Shown here: in pieces, positions 50,570-60,453 of the stretch
Position numbering within the stretch: position 1 is the stretch's first letter
Layout of the letters: the number at the start of each line of letters is the position of its first letter
NCBI RefSeq assembly: GCF_001598555.1
Contig: NZ_BCZE01000009.1
Location: forward strand, 62,001 to 126,000
Direction of reading: 5' to 3'
Length of the DNA: 64,000 nt
Source of the DNA: Novosphingobium rosa NBRC 15208
GTDB lineage: Bacteria > Pseudomonadota > Alphaproteobacteria > Sphingomonadales > Sphingomonadaceae
The notes under the pieces: model-generated
The model's input: the letters and a program-made list of their open reading frames with translations, nothing else
What the model was told of the DNA's origin: nothing
Databases searched by the model: none
Translations under genes and position numbers: made by a program

Positions 50570-50983
50570 TCAATGCTTTTTGCGGAAGCGCGACCACATG
50601 CCGGCGGCCTTGTCCACCGCCTTGCCGCCCCATGTCTCGGCCCAGCCCGGGGCTTTTTCCACCAACGCCTTGCTGGCCTCTATCGCGCTGTCGCCCAGCT
50701 TGTGGCCCAGTTGCAGCGCGATCTGTCGCGCCACTTGCTGGCGCATCAGCCACAGCATCAGCGCCGAGGCCGTGGCGACCACGATTCCGCGGTTGTCATT
50801 GGCGATATCCAGCGCCTGAAAGGTGGCGCTGCGGGTGCCATGCTCAAGATCGGCGCGGGCGCGGCTGATCAGCGTGGCGGGGTTGGCGGCCAGATGCCGC
50901 ACCTCGCCCACCCGTTCGATCAGATTGGCGCGCGAGATGTCGCGCCGGGCCTTCAGCACGGCCAGATCATCGTCCTCGATCAT
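50570..50983 (-). CDS. DUF3618-like membrane-associated protein
   Basis: 137 residues. Helical and charged, with LKARRDISRANLIERVGEVRHLAA at the N-terminus and a moderately hydrophobic stretch (GIVVATASALMLWLMRQQVA) near residue 75. Similar small proteins of the DUF3618/YqjD type tie ribosomes or lipids to the inner membrane under stress in other bacteria; the assignment is tentative. ATG 50983 overlaps the upstream gene's stop by 4 nt, so the two form one unit. Confidence 0.6.
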   Translation of the reverse strand: MIEDDDLAVLKARRDISRANLIERVGEVRHLAANPATLISRARADLEHGTRSATFQALDIANDNRGIVVATASALMLWLMRQQVARQIALQLGHKLGDSAIEASKALVEKAPGWAETWGGKAVDKAAGMWSRFRKKH

Positions 50984-51372
50984 GGCTTGGCCTTTCCGGT
51001 CAGCACGCCTTTCAGGCGCCGCCATGCGCGCAGCGCGGCCCATGCCGCCAAAGCCATGCCCAGCAGCAGCGCCAGCACCACGATGCCCAGCGCCTGCCAC
51101 GTGCCCAGCAGCGGGGCGAGCGCCAGCAGCAGCCCAACCACCAGCGCCAGCAGCAGGAAGAACACCAAAGCCGCCGCCAGCGCCGCCAGACCGGCGATCC
51201 GCCCGGCGATCTTGCTGGCCAGAATGGCGCGGGCGCGCTGATAGGCCACCTCGCTGGAGAAAGCCTCGCGCGCGGCGGCGATCAGCCCCTCGATCTCGGA
51301 AGTCAGGGCCATCGGGCGCTTGCCCTCGCCTTCATGCTGGTTGGTTTCAGGCGCTTCGGTTTCATCACTCAT
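50980..51372 (-). CDS. Phage-holin-family (DUF1469-type) membrane protein
   Basis: 130 residues. An acidic N-terminus precedes a helix, then two long hydrophobic segments (GLAALAAALVFFLLLALVVGLLLAL region and the LGIVVLALLLGMALAAWAA region), with a basic C-terminus (ARRLKGVLTGKAKP-type). Such proteins are called 'phage holin family' by homology but are usually chromosomal stress proteins, not lysis proteins. ATG 51372 is preferred over GTG 51381. Confidence 0.65.
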   Translation of the reverse strand: MSDETEAPETNQHEGEGKRPMALTSEIEGLIAAAREAFSSEVAYQRARAILASKIAGRIAGLAALAAALVFFLLLALVVGLLLALAPLLGTWQALGIVVLALLLGMALAAWAALRAWRRLKGVLTGKAKP

Positions 51373-51500
51373 GCCCCACACTCATGCCTGTGCGCCATTC
51401 TTGCAAGCCCCCTGAACACACCCCATTGACACGCAGCAGCACGGAAGAGCGGCGCTGGCCGCCGCTCCCCCCGCGCGGATCAAGCTGCGGTCAGCAGTGC

Positions 51501-53563
<2,063 letters not shown>

Positions 53564-53577
53564 GCTAAAGGGACAGT

Positions 53578-53598
53578 GCGGGGGTGTTACACCCTCGC
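53578..53598 (+). repeat. Half copy (A end) of the intergenic repeat family, copy 4
   Basis: Hairpin GCGGGGGTG/CACCCTCGC with TTA loop, followed by GCTCCCATCACGTCTTCCGG up to about 53620. It is an A-type end directly after eno, facing the marR-type gene. No B-type end is seen before the marR stop at 53671, so it is a solo half or a deleted element. Confidence 0.8.
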
Positions 53599-53670
53599 GC
53601 TCCCATCACGTCTTCCGGCGCCAGGGCAGGGGGTGCCGATTGTGGCGCCCCGGCTCTCCAGCTGTGGGGG

Positions 53671-54156
53671 TTAGCCTGCCAGGAATTCCTGCATCAGGGC
53701 GCTGCCCCGGGGTGAAATGCGCACGAAGATGCGCCTTGCGTCGATTTCATCGACCTCGCGCTCGATCAGGCCGCGTTCTTCCAAAATCTTGATCCAGCGC
53801 AGCGCTGTCGTGGCGGGCACCGCGCTGCCGATGCAGGCGCTGGTCACCGCGATCCGCTTCTCATGGCGCGAGGCCACGAAGAGATCGAGCAGAATGTCCC
53901 ATGCCGGTTCGCCGAACAGCGTGGCGTCGCCAAAAATCTGTTCCCGGCGGCGGCGGTCGCGATAGATCTGGATCGCGCGGTCCAGAGCATCGTCATCGGA
54001 CCGGACAGGCGTTGTGGGGTGGCTGTCCGCCACCAATTGCAATTCGCCGACTAATAGTTCCAGCGAATGGGCGATGCCGCGCAGTCGCGCTTCAGTATCC
54101 TGCGGCGCTTCATGTTCCTGACGGTGACCGGGAAGACGTTTGAACGTAGCATTCAT
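53671..54156 (-). CDS. MarR-type winged-helix transcriptional regulator
   Basis: 161 residues. An N-terminal dimerisation helix region precedes a winged helix (about 85-155) with FVASRHEKRIAVTSACIGSA, then TTALRWIKILEERGLIERE and the wing IDARRIFVRISPRG. The ligand and targets are unknown. GGAGGAG lies before ATG 54156. Two notable motifs lie upstream: paired GGAGTTAA repeats and a 27-nt inverted repeat. Confidence 0.85.
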   Translation of the reverse strand: MNATFKRLPGHRQEHEAPQDTEARLRGIAHSLELLVGELQLVADSHPTTPVRSDDDALDRAIQIYRDRRRREQIFGDATLFGEPAWDILLDLFVASRHEKRIAVTSACIGSAVPATTALRWIKILEERGLIEREVDEIDARRIFVRISPRGSALMQEFLAG

Positions 54157-54223
54157 AACTCCTCCAACTCCCTTGGCCTTTCACGCCGTGATGAATTGCG
54201 CTCGAATCGCGAGGACTCGATCC

Positions 54224-54242
54224 GGAGTTAATATGGAGTTAA
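54224..54242. promoter_or_regulatory. Tandem GGAGTTAA repeats upstream of the MarR-type gene
   Basis: GGAGTTAA-TAT-GGAGTTAA, two identical 8-mers 11 bp apart, one helical turn, 68 nt upstream of the MarR-type start. The phasing suggests two contacts on one face of the DNA. Confidence 0.45.
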
Positions 54243-54261
54243 GCCGCGATACGTCCAACCG

Positions 54262-54288
54262 AAAATGGATGGAAAATTCATCCATTTT
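54262..54288. promoter_or_regulatory. 27-nt inverted repeat upstream of the MarR-type gene
   Basis: AAAATGGATG-GAAAATT-CATCCATTTT, perfect 10-bp arms around a 7-nt spacer, 106 nt upstream of the MarR-type start. Length and symmetry suit a dimeric winged-helix repressor; a hairpin terminator for the upstream small gene is an alternative. Confidence 0.5.
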
Positions 54289-54378
54289 GACACGAGCAGT
54301 CAATTTGGTGGGGGTTTTCCACTGCTTTCCGTATGGCTTTGCGGTGCAATCGATCATCCGCGAATCGGTTGTTTCATA

Positions 54379-54567
54379 TCAGTCGAGATGGAAATGCTGG
54401 GTCAGCGCATCGATGGTGGCTGCCAGATGCGCTGCCGCCAGATCGGCGCCCATGCCGTCCAGCTGCTGCAATCCGTCGCGCAGAGTCTCACGCAAGGCCA
54501 CGGCGCGCAGCCATTGGCCGTTCGGCATGCTCTCTGGAAGATCGGTGTCGCGCATGGGATCGAGCAT
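54379..54567 (-). CDS. Small hypothetical protein
   Basis: 62 residues. Read MLDPMRDTDLPESMPNGQW and ending AAAHLAATIDALTQHFHLD, mostly helical and acidic, cytoplasmic. GGAG about 11 nt upstream of ATG 54567, or ATG 54555 as the start. No family recognised. The pattern AAAHLxxxIDAL recurs in small sphingomonad proteins in my experience, so a real gene is likely but not certain. Confidence 0.5.
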   Translation of the reverse strand: MLDPMRDTDLPESMPNGQWLRAVALRETLRDGLQQLDGMGADLAAAHLAATIDALTQHFHLD

Positions 54568-54847
54568 AGATCAAAGGGCTCCACAATTTCGCTGTGGTGC
54601 AGCTAAGTGCATCCACATAGCGGAATTCTGCCGTTTTTGCACGCGCATTTTGTCGCCCGACATAAGCCTGCCGCCCCGTATCGGCGCTCTGGCCGCGCGG
54701 CCAGCGGGGGTGGTTCACACTGTGATTGCATTGTTCACCCACAGGCCTAGGGACAGAGGCATTCAGGACCGGCCAATTGTCGCAAGCCGCTTGTTCTTCT
54801 GTGATCAAGCGTGCTTCCATGGCTGCAATGCGAAAGGAAATCTCTGG

Positions 54848-56941
54848 ATGAAACAGCATGATGGCGCAAGGATGAGCCGGATCTTCATCCGCTGCGGAAC
54901 CATGGCGGCAGGCTGCGCCCTTCTGTTCGCCGCGCTTCCGGCACAGGCTGGCGCTGCTCCGGCCAATCCCGGGGTGCAGGTGAAGGACATGGACAAATCG
55001 GTCCGCCCCGGAGATGATTTCTACACCTACGCCAACGGCGCCTGGTTGAAGGCCACCGAAATTCCCGCCGATCGCTCCTCGGTCGGCAGCTTCCTCGTGG
55101 CCTCCAACGCCACCGAGTCGCAGCTCAAGACGGTGATGGCCGAGTTGCTGGCCAAGCCGGTTGCCCCCGGCAGCGATGCCCAGAAAATCCGCGATTATTA
55201 TCGCGCCTATCTCGACACCGCCGCCATCGAGGCCAAGGGCATGGCCCCGGTCAAACCCGACCTCGACCGCTTCGCCGCCATCACCGACAAGGCCAGCCTG
55301 AGCCGCGTCCTCGGCCAGCAGGTGCGCGCCGATCTCGATCCGCTCAACGCCACCAATTTCCACACCGAGAACCTGTTCGGCCTCTTCGTGACTCAGGCGC
55401 TGACGGGTGGGCAGGTGGTGCCCTATCTGATGCAGGGCGGCCTTGGCATGCCCGAGCGTGAGTATTACCTCTCCACCGATCCCAAGATGGTGGCCATTCA
55501 GGGCCAGTACCGCGCCTATATCGCCAAGCTGCTGACCGATGCCGGGCTCGCTCAGGCGGACGCCCAGACCCGCGCCGACGCCATCTATGCGCTGGAAATG
55601 AAGATCGCGCAGGCCCATGTCGGCCGCGAGGAGAGCGAGGACTTCCAGCACGCCACCACCCTCTGGACCCGCGCGGACCTGCCCGCCAAGGCCCCCGGTC
55701 TGGACTGGGACGCCTTCCTTGCCGGGGCCAACATCGGCTGGACGGGCAATTTCGCGGCCTATCAGGCCAAGGCGATCCCCGCGCTTTCGGCTCTGGTGGC
55801 CACCGAGCCGCTGTCGGTCTGGAAGGACTGGCTGGCCTTCCATCAGGTGAGCCAATATGCCGCCGTGTTGCCCAAAAAGCTGGATGATGACCGCTTCGCC
55901 TTCTACGGCACGGTGCTGAGCGGCGTTGCCCAGCAGCGCCCGCGTGACAAGCGCGCTCTTGGGGCGGTGAACAACGCTTTGGGCGATGCGCTGGCGCGGA
56001 TCTATGTCGGGCGCTATTTCCCGGCTTCGTCCAAGACGCGCATTCAGGGCATGGTGGTCAACATCAAGGCCGCCTTCACCAACCGCATTCAGGCGCTCGA
56101 CTGGATGGCCCCCTCGACCAAGGCCGAGGCCATCGCCAAGGTGAAAGGCATCATCGTCGGTATCGGCTATCCCGACACATGGGAGGACTATTCCGGCCTG
56201 ACCGTTAGCCCGACCGATGCCTATGCCAATGCCGTGGCCGCCGGCAAGTTCGATACGGCCCACCAGTTGTCCAAGCTGGGCAAGCCGCTGGACCGCAATG
56301 AATGGTGGCTGACCTCCCAGACGGTCAACGCGCTCAACCTGCCGGTGCAGAACGCGCTGAACTTCCCCGCCGCCATCCTGCAGAAGCCTTTCTTCGATCC
56401 CACGGCGGATGCCGCCTTCAACTATGGCGCGGTGGGCGCGGTGATCGGCCACGAGATCAGCCACAGCTTCGACAACCAGGGCGCCGCCTTCGACGCCACC
56501 GGGCGCCTGCGCAACTGGTGGACCGATCAGGATCTCAAGCGTTTCGACGCGGCAGGCAAGATGCTGGCGGAAGAGTTCAACGCCTACGAGCCCTATCCCG
56601 GCCTGCACATCAAGGGCGAACTGACGCTGAGCGAGAACATCGCCGATGTGGCCGGGCTGGCGGCATCGCTGGATGCCTACCACGCCTCGCTGCACGGCGC
56701 GAAGGCTCCGGTGATCAACGGCATGACCGGCGATCAGCGCTTTTTCCTCGCTTTCGCGCAGACCTGGGCCACCAAGTACCGCGAGGCTGCCCTGCGCAAC
56801 ATCGTGGCGACCAACGGCCATGCTCCGGGTCAGTATCGCGCTCTGACGGTGCGCAATCTGGACGCTTGGTATGATGCCTTCGGCGTGAAGCCGGGCGACA
56901 AGCTGTACCTGCCGCCGGAAAAGCGGGCGAAGATCTGGTAA
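54848..56941 (+). CDS. M13-family (PepO/neprilysin-like) zinc metallopeptidase
   Basis: 697 residues. A signal peptide (AAGCALLFAALPAQAGA) is followed by the large helical M13 N-terminal domain and the C-terminal catalytic domain. Zinc ligands are H535 and H539 in GHEISHSFD, with catalytic E536, and third ligand E596 in LSENIADVAGL. The NALNFPAAILQKPFFDP block precedes it. It cleaves short peptides in the periplasm or outside. AAGGA 10 nt before ATG 54848 decides the start over ATG 54872. Confidence 0.92.
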   Translation: MKQHDGARMSRIFIRCGTMAAGCALLFAALPAQAGAAPANPGVQVKDMDKSVRPGDDFYTYANGAWLKATEIPADRSSVGSFLVASNATESQLKTVMAELLAKPVAPGSDAQKIRDYYRAYLDTAAIEAKGMAPVKPDLDRFAAITDKASLSRVLGQQVRADLDPLNATNFHTENLFGLFVTQALTGGQVVPYLMQGGLGMPEREYYLSTDPKMVAIQGQYRAYIAKLLTDAGLAQADAQTRADAIYALEMKIAQAHVGREESEDFQHATTLWTRADLPAKAPGLDWDAFLAGANIGWTGNFAAYQAKAIPALSALVATEPLSVWKDWLAFHQVSQYAAVLPKKLDDDRFAFYGTVLSGVAQQRPRDKRALGAVNNALGDALARIYVGRYFPASSKTRIQGMVVNIKAAFTNRIQALDWMAPSTKAEAIAKVKGIIVGIGYPDTWEDYSGLTVSPTDAYANAVAAGKFDTAHQLSKLGKPLDRNEWWLTSQTVNALNLPVQNALNFPAAILQKPFFDPTADAAFNYGAVGAVIGHEISHSFDNQGAAFDATGRLRNWWTDQDLKRFDAAGKMLAEEFNAYEPYPGLHIKGELTLSENIADVAGLAASLDAYHASLHGAKAPVINGMTGDQRFFLAFAQTWATKYREAALRNIVATNGHAPGQYRALTVRNLDAWYDAFGVKPGDKLYLPPEKRAKIW

Positions 56942-56957
56942 GAAGGTAGGAATGAAA

Positions 56958-57146
56958 GCAGGGGGCCATCGCCCCCTGCACCCCCTTTACGTCTCCCGAC
57001 GAAAGGGCAGGTGAGGCCGCCAGGAAGCGCCACGCCTCACCGCCGGAGGCAATCATTCATGCCTGCGGCGCTGCAAACTTTGCGCAAGGCGGAGCGGGGG
57101 GCACCACGTAGACATTGATGGGAGCGCGAGGGGGTAACCCCCTCGC
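56958..57146 (+). repeat. Intergenic repeat element, copy 5
   Basis: About 189 bp between the convergent M13 gene and ribH. The left A end has a divergent hairpin GCAGGGGGC/GCCCCCTGC (56958-56979), then ACCCCCTTTACGTCTCCCGA. The right B end is ACGTAGACATTGATGGGAGC, then arms GCGAGGGGG/CCCCCTCGC with TAA loop (57126-57146). The inner palindrome is CGCCGGAGGC and GCCTGCGGCG (about 57041-57070). The shortest full copy, with 16-17 bp spacing to both flanking stops. Confidence 0.87.
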
Positions 57147-57163
57147 ACTTTCCCTTTTAAATC

Positions 57164-57586
57164 TTAAGCCCCGAACTTCTCTTTCAGAGCCAGCAGTGCC
57201 AGAGCCGCCTTCGCAGCCTCGCCACCCTTGTCCTTCTGGGCCGGATCGGCGCGCACCAGAGCCTGCTCCTCGTTCTCGACGGTCAGGATGCCATTGCCGA
57301 TCGGCAGGCCGTCCATCGACAGCGCCATGATCCCGCGAGCGCTTTCGCCCGCCACGATCTCGAAGTGGTAGGTCTCGCCGCGGATCACCACGCCGATGGC
57401 CACGTAGCCCTCATAGTCGCCGGTCGAATCCGCCAGCGCGATGGCAGCGGGGATTTCCAGCGCGCCGGGCACGGTGATGACGTCGGACTTATGGCCGGCC
57501 GCCTTGATCGCGGCCTTGGCGCCGGCGATCAGCTGGTCGTTGAGATGGTCGTAGAAGCGGGCTTCGACGATCAGAAACTTGGCCAT
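57164..57586 (-). CDS. ribH: 6,7-dimethyl-8-ribityllumazine synthase
   Basis: 140 residues. Lumazine synthase condenses 5-amino-6-ribitylaminouracil with 3,4-dihydroxy-2-butanone 4-phosphate, the penultimate step to riboflavin. Signatures: [20 protein letters not shown], the [13 protein letters not shown] block and [21 protein letters not shown]. It is 5 nt downstream of HTH-ribB, so the two steps are co-expressed. Confidence 0.95.
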   Translation of the reverse strand: MAKFLIVEARFYDHLNDQLIAGAKAAIKAAGHKSDVITVPGALEIPAAIALADSTGDYEGYVAIGVVIRGETYHFEIVAGESARGIMALSMDGLPIGNGILTVENEEQALVRADPAQKDKGGEAAKAALALLALKEKFGA

Positions 57587-57591
57587 GGGTC

Positions 57592-58878
57592 TTATCCTTG
57601 AATGCTGCGCTCACCCGCGATGGAAAGGCCATAGCCTTCCAGCGCGACAAGCGTGTGATGGGTGTTGGTGAGGAGCGTTATCTCGTGAACTCCCAGTTCC
57701 GCAAGGATCTGGGCACCCACGCCGTAATCGCGCAGTTCCTCCATGGGCTTCATATTGCCCGCCCGGGCCTGTTCGCGCAATTCGAAAGCGCGTGAGACAT
57801 CGCTGTGGGGGCGATTGACGAAAACGATCACGCCGCTGCCTTCCTCGCCGATCAGTTCCATCGAGCGGTGGAGCAGATAGGTGCGCGGGGTTTCCTCGCC
57901 CAGCAGGTCGGCGAAGAGCGAGGTGGCGTGCATGCGCACCAGCGTGGGGGTGGTGGGGTCGATGCGGCCCTTGACCAGCACCATGTTTTCCTCGCCGGTG
58001 GCCTTGTTGTAATAGGCGCGGGCCGACCAGTCGCCGCCGTGGCGGCTGGTGAAGGTGGTTTCGGATTTCAGCGAAACCATGCGGTCGTGCTTGCGGCGAT
58101 AGGCGATCAGGTCGCGGATGGTGGCCATCTTCACGCCATGCTGGCGGGCGAAGGCAACGCAATCGTCGAAGCGGGCCATGGTGCCGTCTTCGCGCATGAT
58201 CTCGCAGATCACGCCCGAGGGGTTGAGGCCGGCGAGGCGCGAAATGTCGACAGCCGCTTCGGTGTGACCGGCGCGGACCAGCACGCCGCCCGGGCGGGCG
58301 CGCAGCGGGAAGACATGGCCGGGGCTGACGATATCGTCGGAACCCTTGGACCCGTCGATGGCCACGGAGACGGTGCGGGCGCGGTCCTGAGCGGAAATGC
58401 CGGTGGAGATGCCTTCGCGGGCCTCGATGGAAACGGTGAAGGCGGTGCCCAGCGGGGTGCGGTTGTGGCGGTGCATCGGCTCGAGACCCAGCTCGTCGAT
58501 ACGCTCGGAGGAGAGGGCGAGGCAGACCAGGCCACGGCAGTGAGTGACCATGAAATTGATGGCGGAGGGGGTGCACATTTGCGCGGGGATGATGAGGTCG
58601 CCCTCATTCTCGCGGTCTTCATCGTCGACCAGGATGTACATGCGCCCGTTGCGGGCTTCCTCGATGATCTCTTCGATCGAGACGAGGACGGGGGTTTCGT
58701 CATTGTCCGAAAGGAAGCGCTCCAGCTTGTTGAGCGTTTCGGCGGTGGGGTTCCACTCGGGCTCGCCCGCGTCGCGCAGGGTGTTGGCATGGAGCCCCGC
58801 CGCGCGGGCAAGGCCGGACTTGGTCATGCCACCATCGGTGATGAGGCGGCGGACGCGTTCGATGAGAGTCTGTGACAT
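57592..58878 (-). CDS. ribB: HTH-RibB fusion: 3,4-dihydroxy-2-butanone-4-phosphate synthase with degenerate RibA domain
   Basis: 428 residues in three parts. Residues ~1-60 form a helix-turn-helix ([19 protein letters not shown], 18-36). Residues ~65-270 are DHBP synthase, with the metal-binding [10 protein letters not shown] (85-94) and [10 protein letters not shown], active-looking. Residues ~275-428 align with GTP cyclohydrolase II but lack the Cys trio of the zinc site ([12 protein letters not shown] replaces HSECLTGD) and the REGRGIG block, so this part is probably inactive. ATG 58878 starts at the HTH. ribH follows. Confidence 0.92.
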   Translation of the reverse strand: MSQTLIERVRRLITDGGMTKSGLARAAGLHANTLRDAGEPEWNPTAETLNKLERFLSDNDETPVLVSIEEIIEEARNGRMYILVDDEDRENEGDLIIPAQMCTPSAINFMVTHCRGLVCLALSSERIDELGLEPMHRHNRTPLGTAFTVSIEAREGISTGISAQDRARTVSVAIDGSKGSDDIVSPGHVFPLRARPGGVLVRAGHTEAAVDISRLAGLNPSGVICEIMREDGTMARFDDCVAFARQHGVKMATIRDLIAYRRKHDRMVSLKSETTFTSRHGGDWSARAYYNKATGEENMVLVKGRIDPTTPTLVRMHATSLFADLLGEETPRTYLLHRSMELIGEEGSGVIVFVNRPHSDVSRAFELREQARAGNMKPMEELRDYGVGAQILAELGVHEITLLTNTHHTLVALEGYGLSIAGERSIQG

Positions 58879-58890
58879 GGGCCTTTGATT

Positions 58891-58908
58891 ATCACAGCAT
58901 GATGTGAT
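58891..58908. promoter_or_regulatory. 18-bp palindrome upstream of HTH-ribB
   Basis: ATCACAGCATGATGTGAT (16 of 18 positions symmetric), 12 nt upstream of the ribB ATG, so on the likely 5' leader. A further ATCACA at 58922-58927 is 31 nt away, about three helical turns. It could be the operator of the protein's own HTH domain. Not an FMN riboswitch. Confidence 0.6.
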
Positions 58909-59051
58909 GGCAAGGCGGTAAATCACATTGGCAATTTTATCTGATGGCATGGAATGCGCGTTATTCCCCATGCGCATGGGGCTAGGCAGCCGGTAAGCCA
59001 TCGCCTATTGAGTAACATTGTTACGCAGGGAAGAAAGATAAGGCGTCCGTC

Positions 59052-60410
59052 ATGATTGGGGTTCGGGATCTGTTTCGCATCGGCATCGGGCCGTCATCCT
59101 CGCATACGGTGGGGCCGATGAAGGCGGCGGCGGGCTTTTCCAAGGCGTTGGAAGGGCTGGATTTCGCGCGGGTGCGCTGCGATCTGCTGGGCTCGCTGGC
59201 GTGGACCGGATCGGGCCATGCCACGGATAAGGCGGTGGTGCTGGGGCTGGCCGGTTTCCTGCCCGATGGCATCGCGCCCGAACAGATCGATACCTTGGTC
59301 GATCAGGCCCGCGCCACGAAGCATATGCGCATCGGCGGGCGTGAGATCGCCTTCGATCCCGACACCGATATCGTCTTCGACCGCGAGGGTGAAACCCCCG
59401 TCCACCCCAACACCCTGGCCTTCAGCGCCTATGATGCGCAAGGCGAGGTGGTGCTGGCCGAGCGCTGGTGCTCTATTGGCGGCGGCTTTATCGCGCCGGA
59501 GAATCTGGTCGGCGACTCCGCGCTGGAGGATGAGGTGGAGCCGCCTTTCCCCTTCCGCACCGCCGAGCAGCTGCTGCGCATCTGCGAAAACCATGGCCTC
59601 TCCATTGCCGAGGTGGTGCGCGCCAATGAAACGGCGCTGACCTCCGCCGAGGAGTTGTGCGATTACCTCGACCGCATCATCGACGTGATGATGAACTGCA
59701 TCGACCGCGGCATGCAGACCGAGGGCATCCTGCCGGGCCGTCTGAAGGTGCCGCGCCGCGCCAAGGGCATCCGCCAGAAGCTGGATGCCGACCGTTTCCG
59801 CAACCGTCAGGCGCCCCATGCGATCATGGATCACGTCAGCCTCTTCGCCATCGCGGTGAATGAGGAGAATGCCGCCGGGGGCCGGGTGGTGACCTCGCCC
59901 ACCAATGGCGCGGCGGGGGTGGTCCCGGCGGTGCTGCGCTATTACCGCGACTTCTGGCCCGAGGCGAACCGCAACGGCATGTATGATTTCCTGCTGACGG
60001 CCAGCGCCATCGGCACGCTGACCAAGCTGAACGCCTCGATTTCGGGGGCGGAAGTGGGGTGCCAAGGGGAAGTCGGCACGGCCAGCGCCATGGCCGCCGC
60101 GGGGCTGGCCGCTGCCATGGGCGCCAGCAATCGGCAGGCCGAGAACGCCGCCGAGATCGCCATGGAGCATCATCTGGGCATGACCTGCGATCCCATCGCC
60201 GGGCTGGTGCAGGTGCCCTGCATCGAGCGCAACGCCTTTGGCGCGATCAAGGCGATCAACGCGGCCTCTCTGGCGCTGCGGGGCGACGGGCACCATATCG
60301 TCTCGCTCGATCAGGTGATCGAGACGATGATGCGCACCGGGCGCGATATGAATGCGAAGTATAAGGAAACCTCGCAGGGTGGCCTTGCGGTGAATTTCCC
60401 CGAGTGCTGA
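59052..60410 (+). CDS. sdaA: L-serine ammonia-lyase (single-chain, iron-sulfur type)
   Basis: 452 residues. It deaminates L-serine to pyruvate with a [4Fe-4S] cluster. The cluster cysteines are C337 (EVGCQGEVG), C379 (MTCDPIAG) and C390 (VPCIERN). The N-terminal beta domain starts [24 protein letters not shown], and the [17 protein letters not shown] block is typical. Divergent from HTH-ribB, sharing ~170 bp of upstream DNA. Probably feeds serine carbon to pyruvate. Confidence 0.95.
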   Translation: MIGVRDLFRIGIGPSSSHTVGPMKAAAGFSKALEGLDFARVRCDLLGSLAWTGSGHATDKAVVLGLAGFLPDGIAPEQIDTLVDQARATKHMRIGGREIAFDPDTDIVFDREGETPVHPNTLAFSAYDAQGEVVLAERWCSIGGGFIAPENLVGDSALEDEVEPPFPFRTAEQLLRICENHGLSIAEVVRANETALTSAEELCDYLDRIIDVMMNCIDRGMQTEGILPGRLKVPRRAKGIRQKLDADRFRNRQAPHAIMDHVSLFAIAVNEENAAGGRVVTSPTNGAAGVVPAVLRYYRDFWPEANRNGMYDFLLTASAIGTLTKLNASISGAEVGCQGEVGTASAMAAAGLAAAMGASNRQAENAAEIAMEHHLGMTCDPIAGLVQVPCIERNAFGAIKAINAASLALRGDGHHIVSLDQVIETMMRTGRDMNAKYKETSQGGLAVNFPEC

Positions 60411-60413
60411 GTT

Positions 60414-60449
60414 GCAGCGCGGCGATCTTTGAACGGATCGCCGCGCTGC
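60414..60449. terminator. Hairpin shared by the convergent sdaA and trehalase genes
   Basis: 14-bp perfect stem GCAGCGCGGCGATC with its complement and an 8-nt loop. It begins 4 nt after the sdaA stop and ends 5 nt before the trehalase stop. No U-run, so termination is plausible but not certain. Confidence 0.6.
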
Positions 60450-60453
60450 CGGA

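Noticed and set aside
58891..58908. CRP/FNR-type site upstream of ribB
   Set aside because: The half sites are in the reverse order (ATCACA-N6-TGTGAT) of a CRP site, so it is described only as a palindrome.
57587..59051. FMN riboswitch before ribB or ribH
   Set aside because: No conserved RFN helices or AGGGGCGGGGTGAAA-type core; only a DNA palindrome is present.
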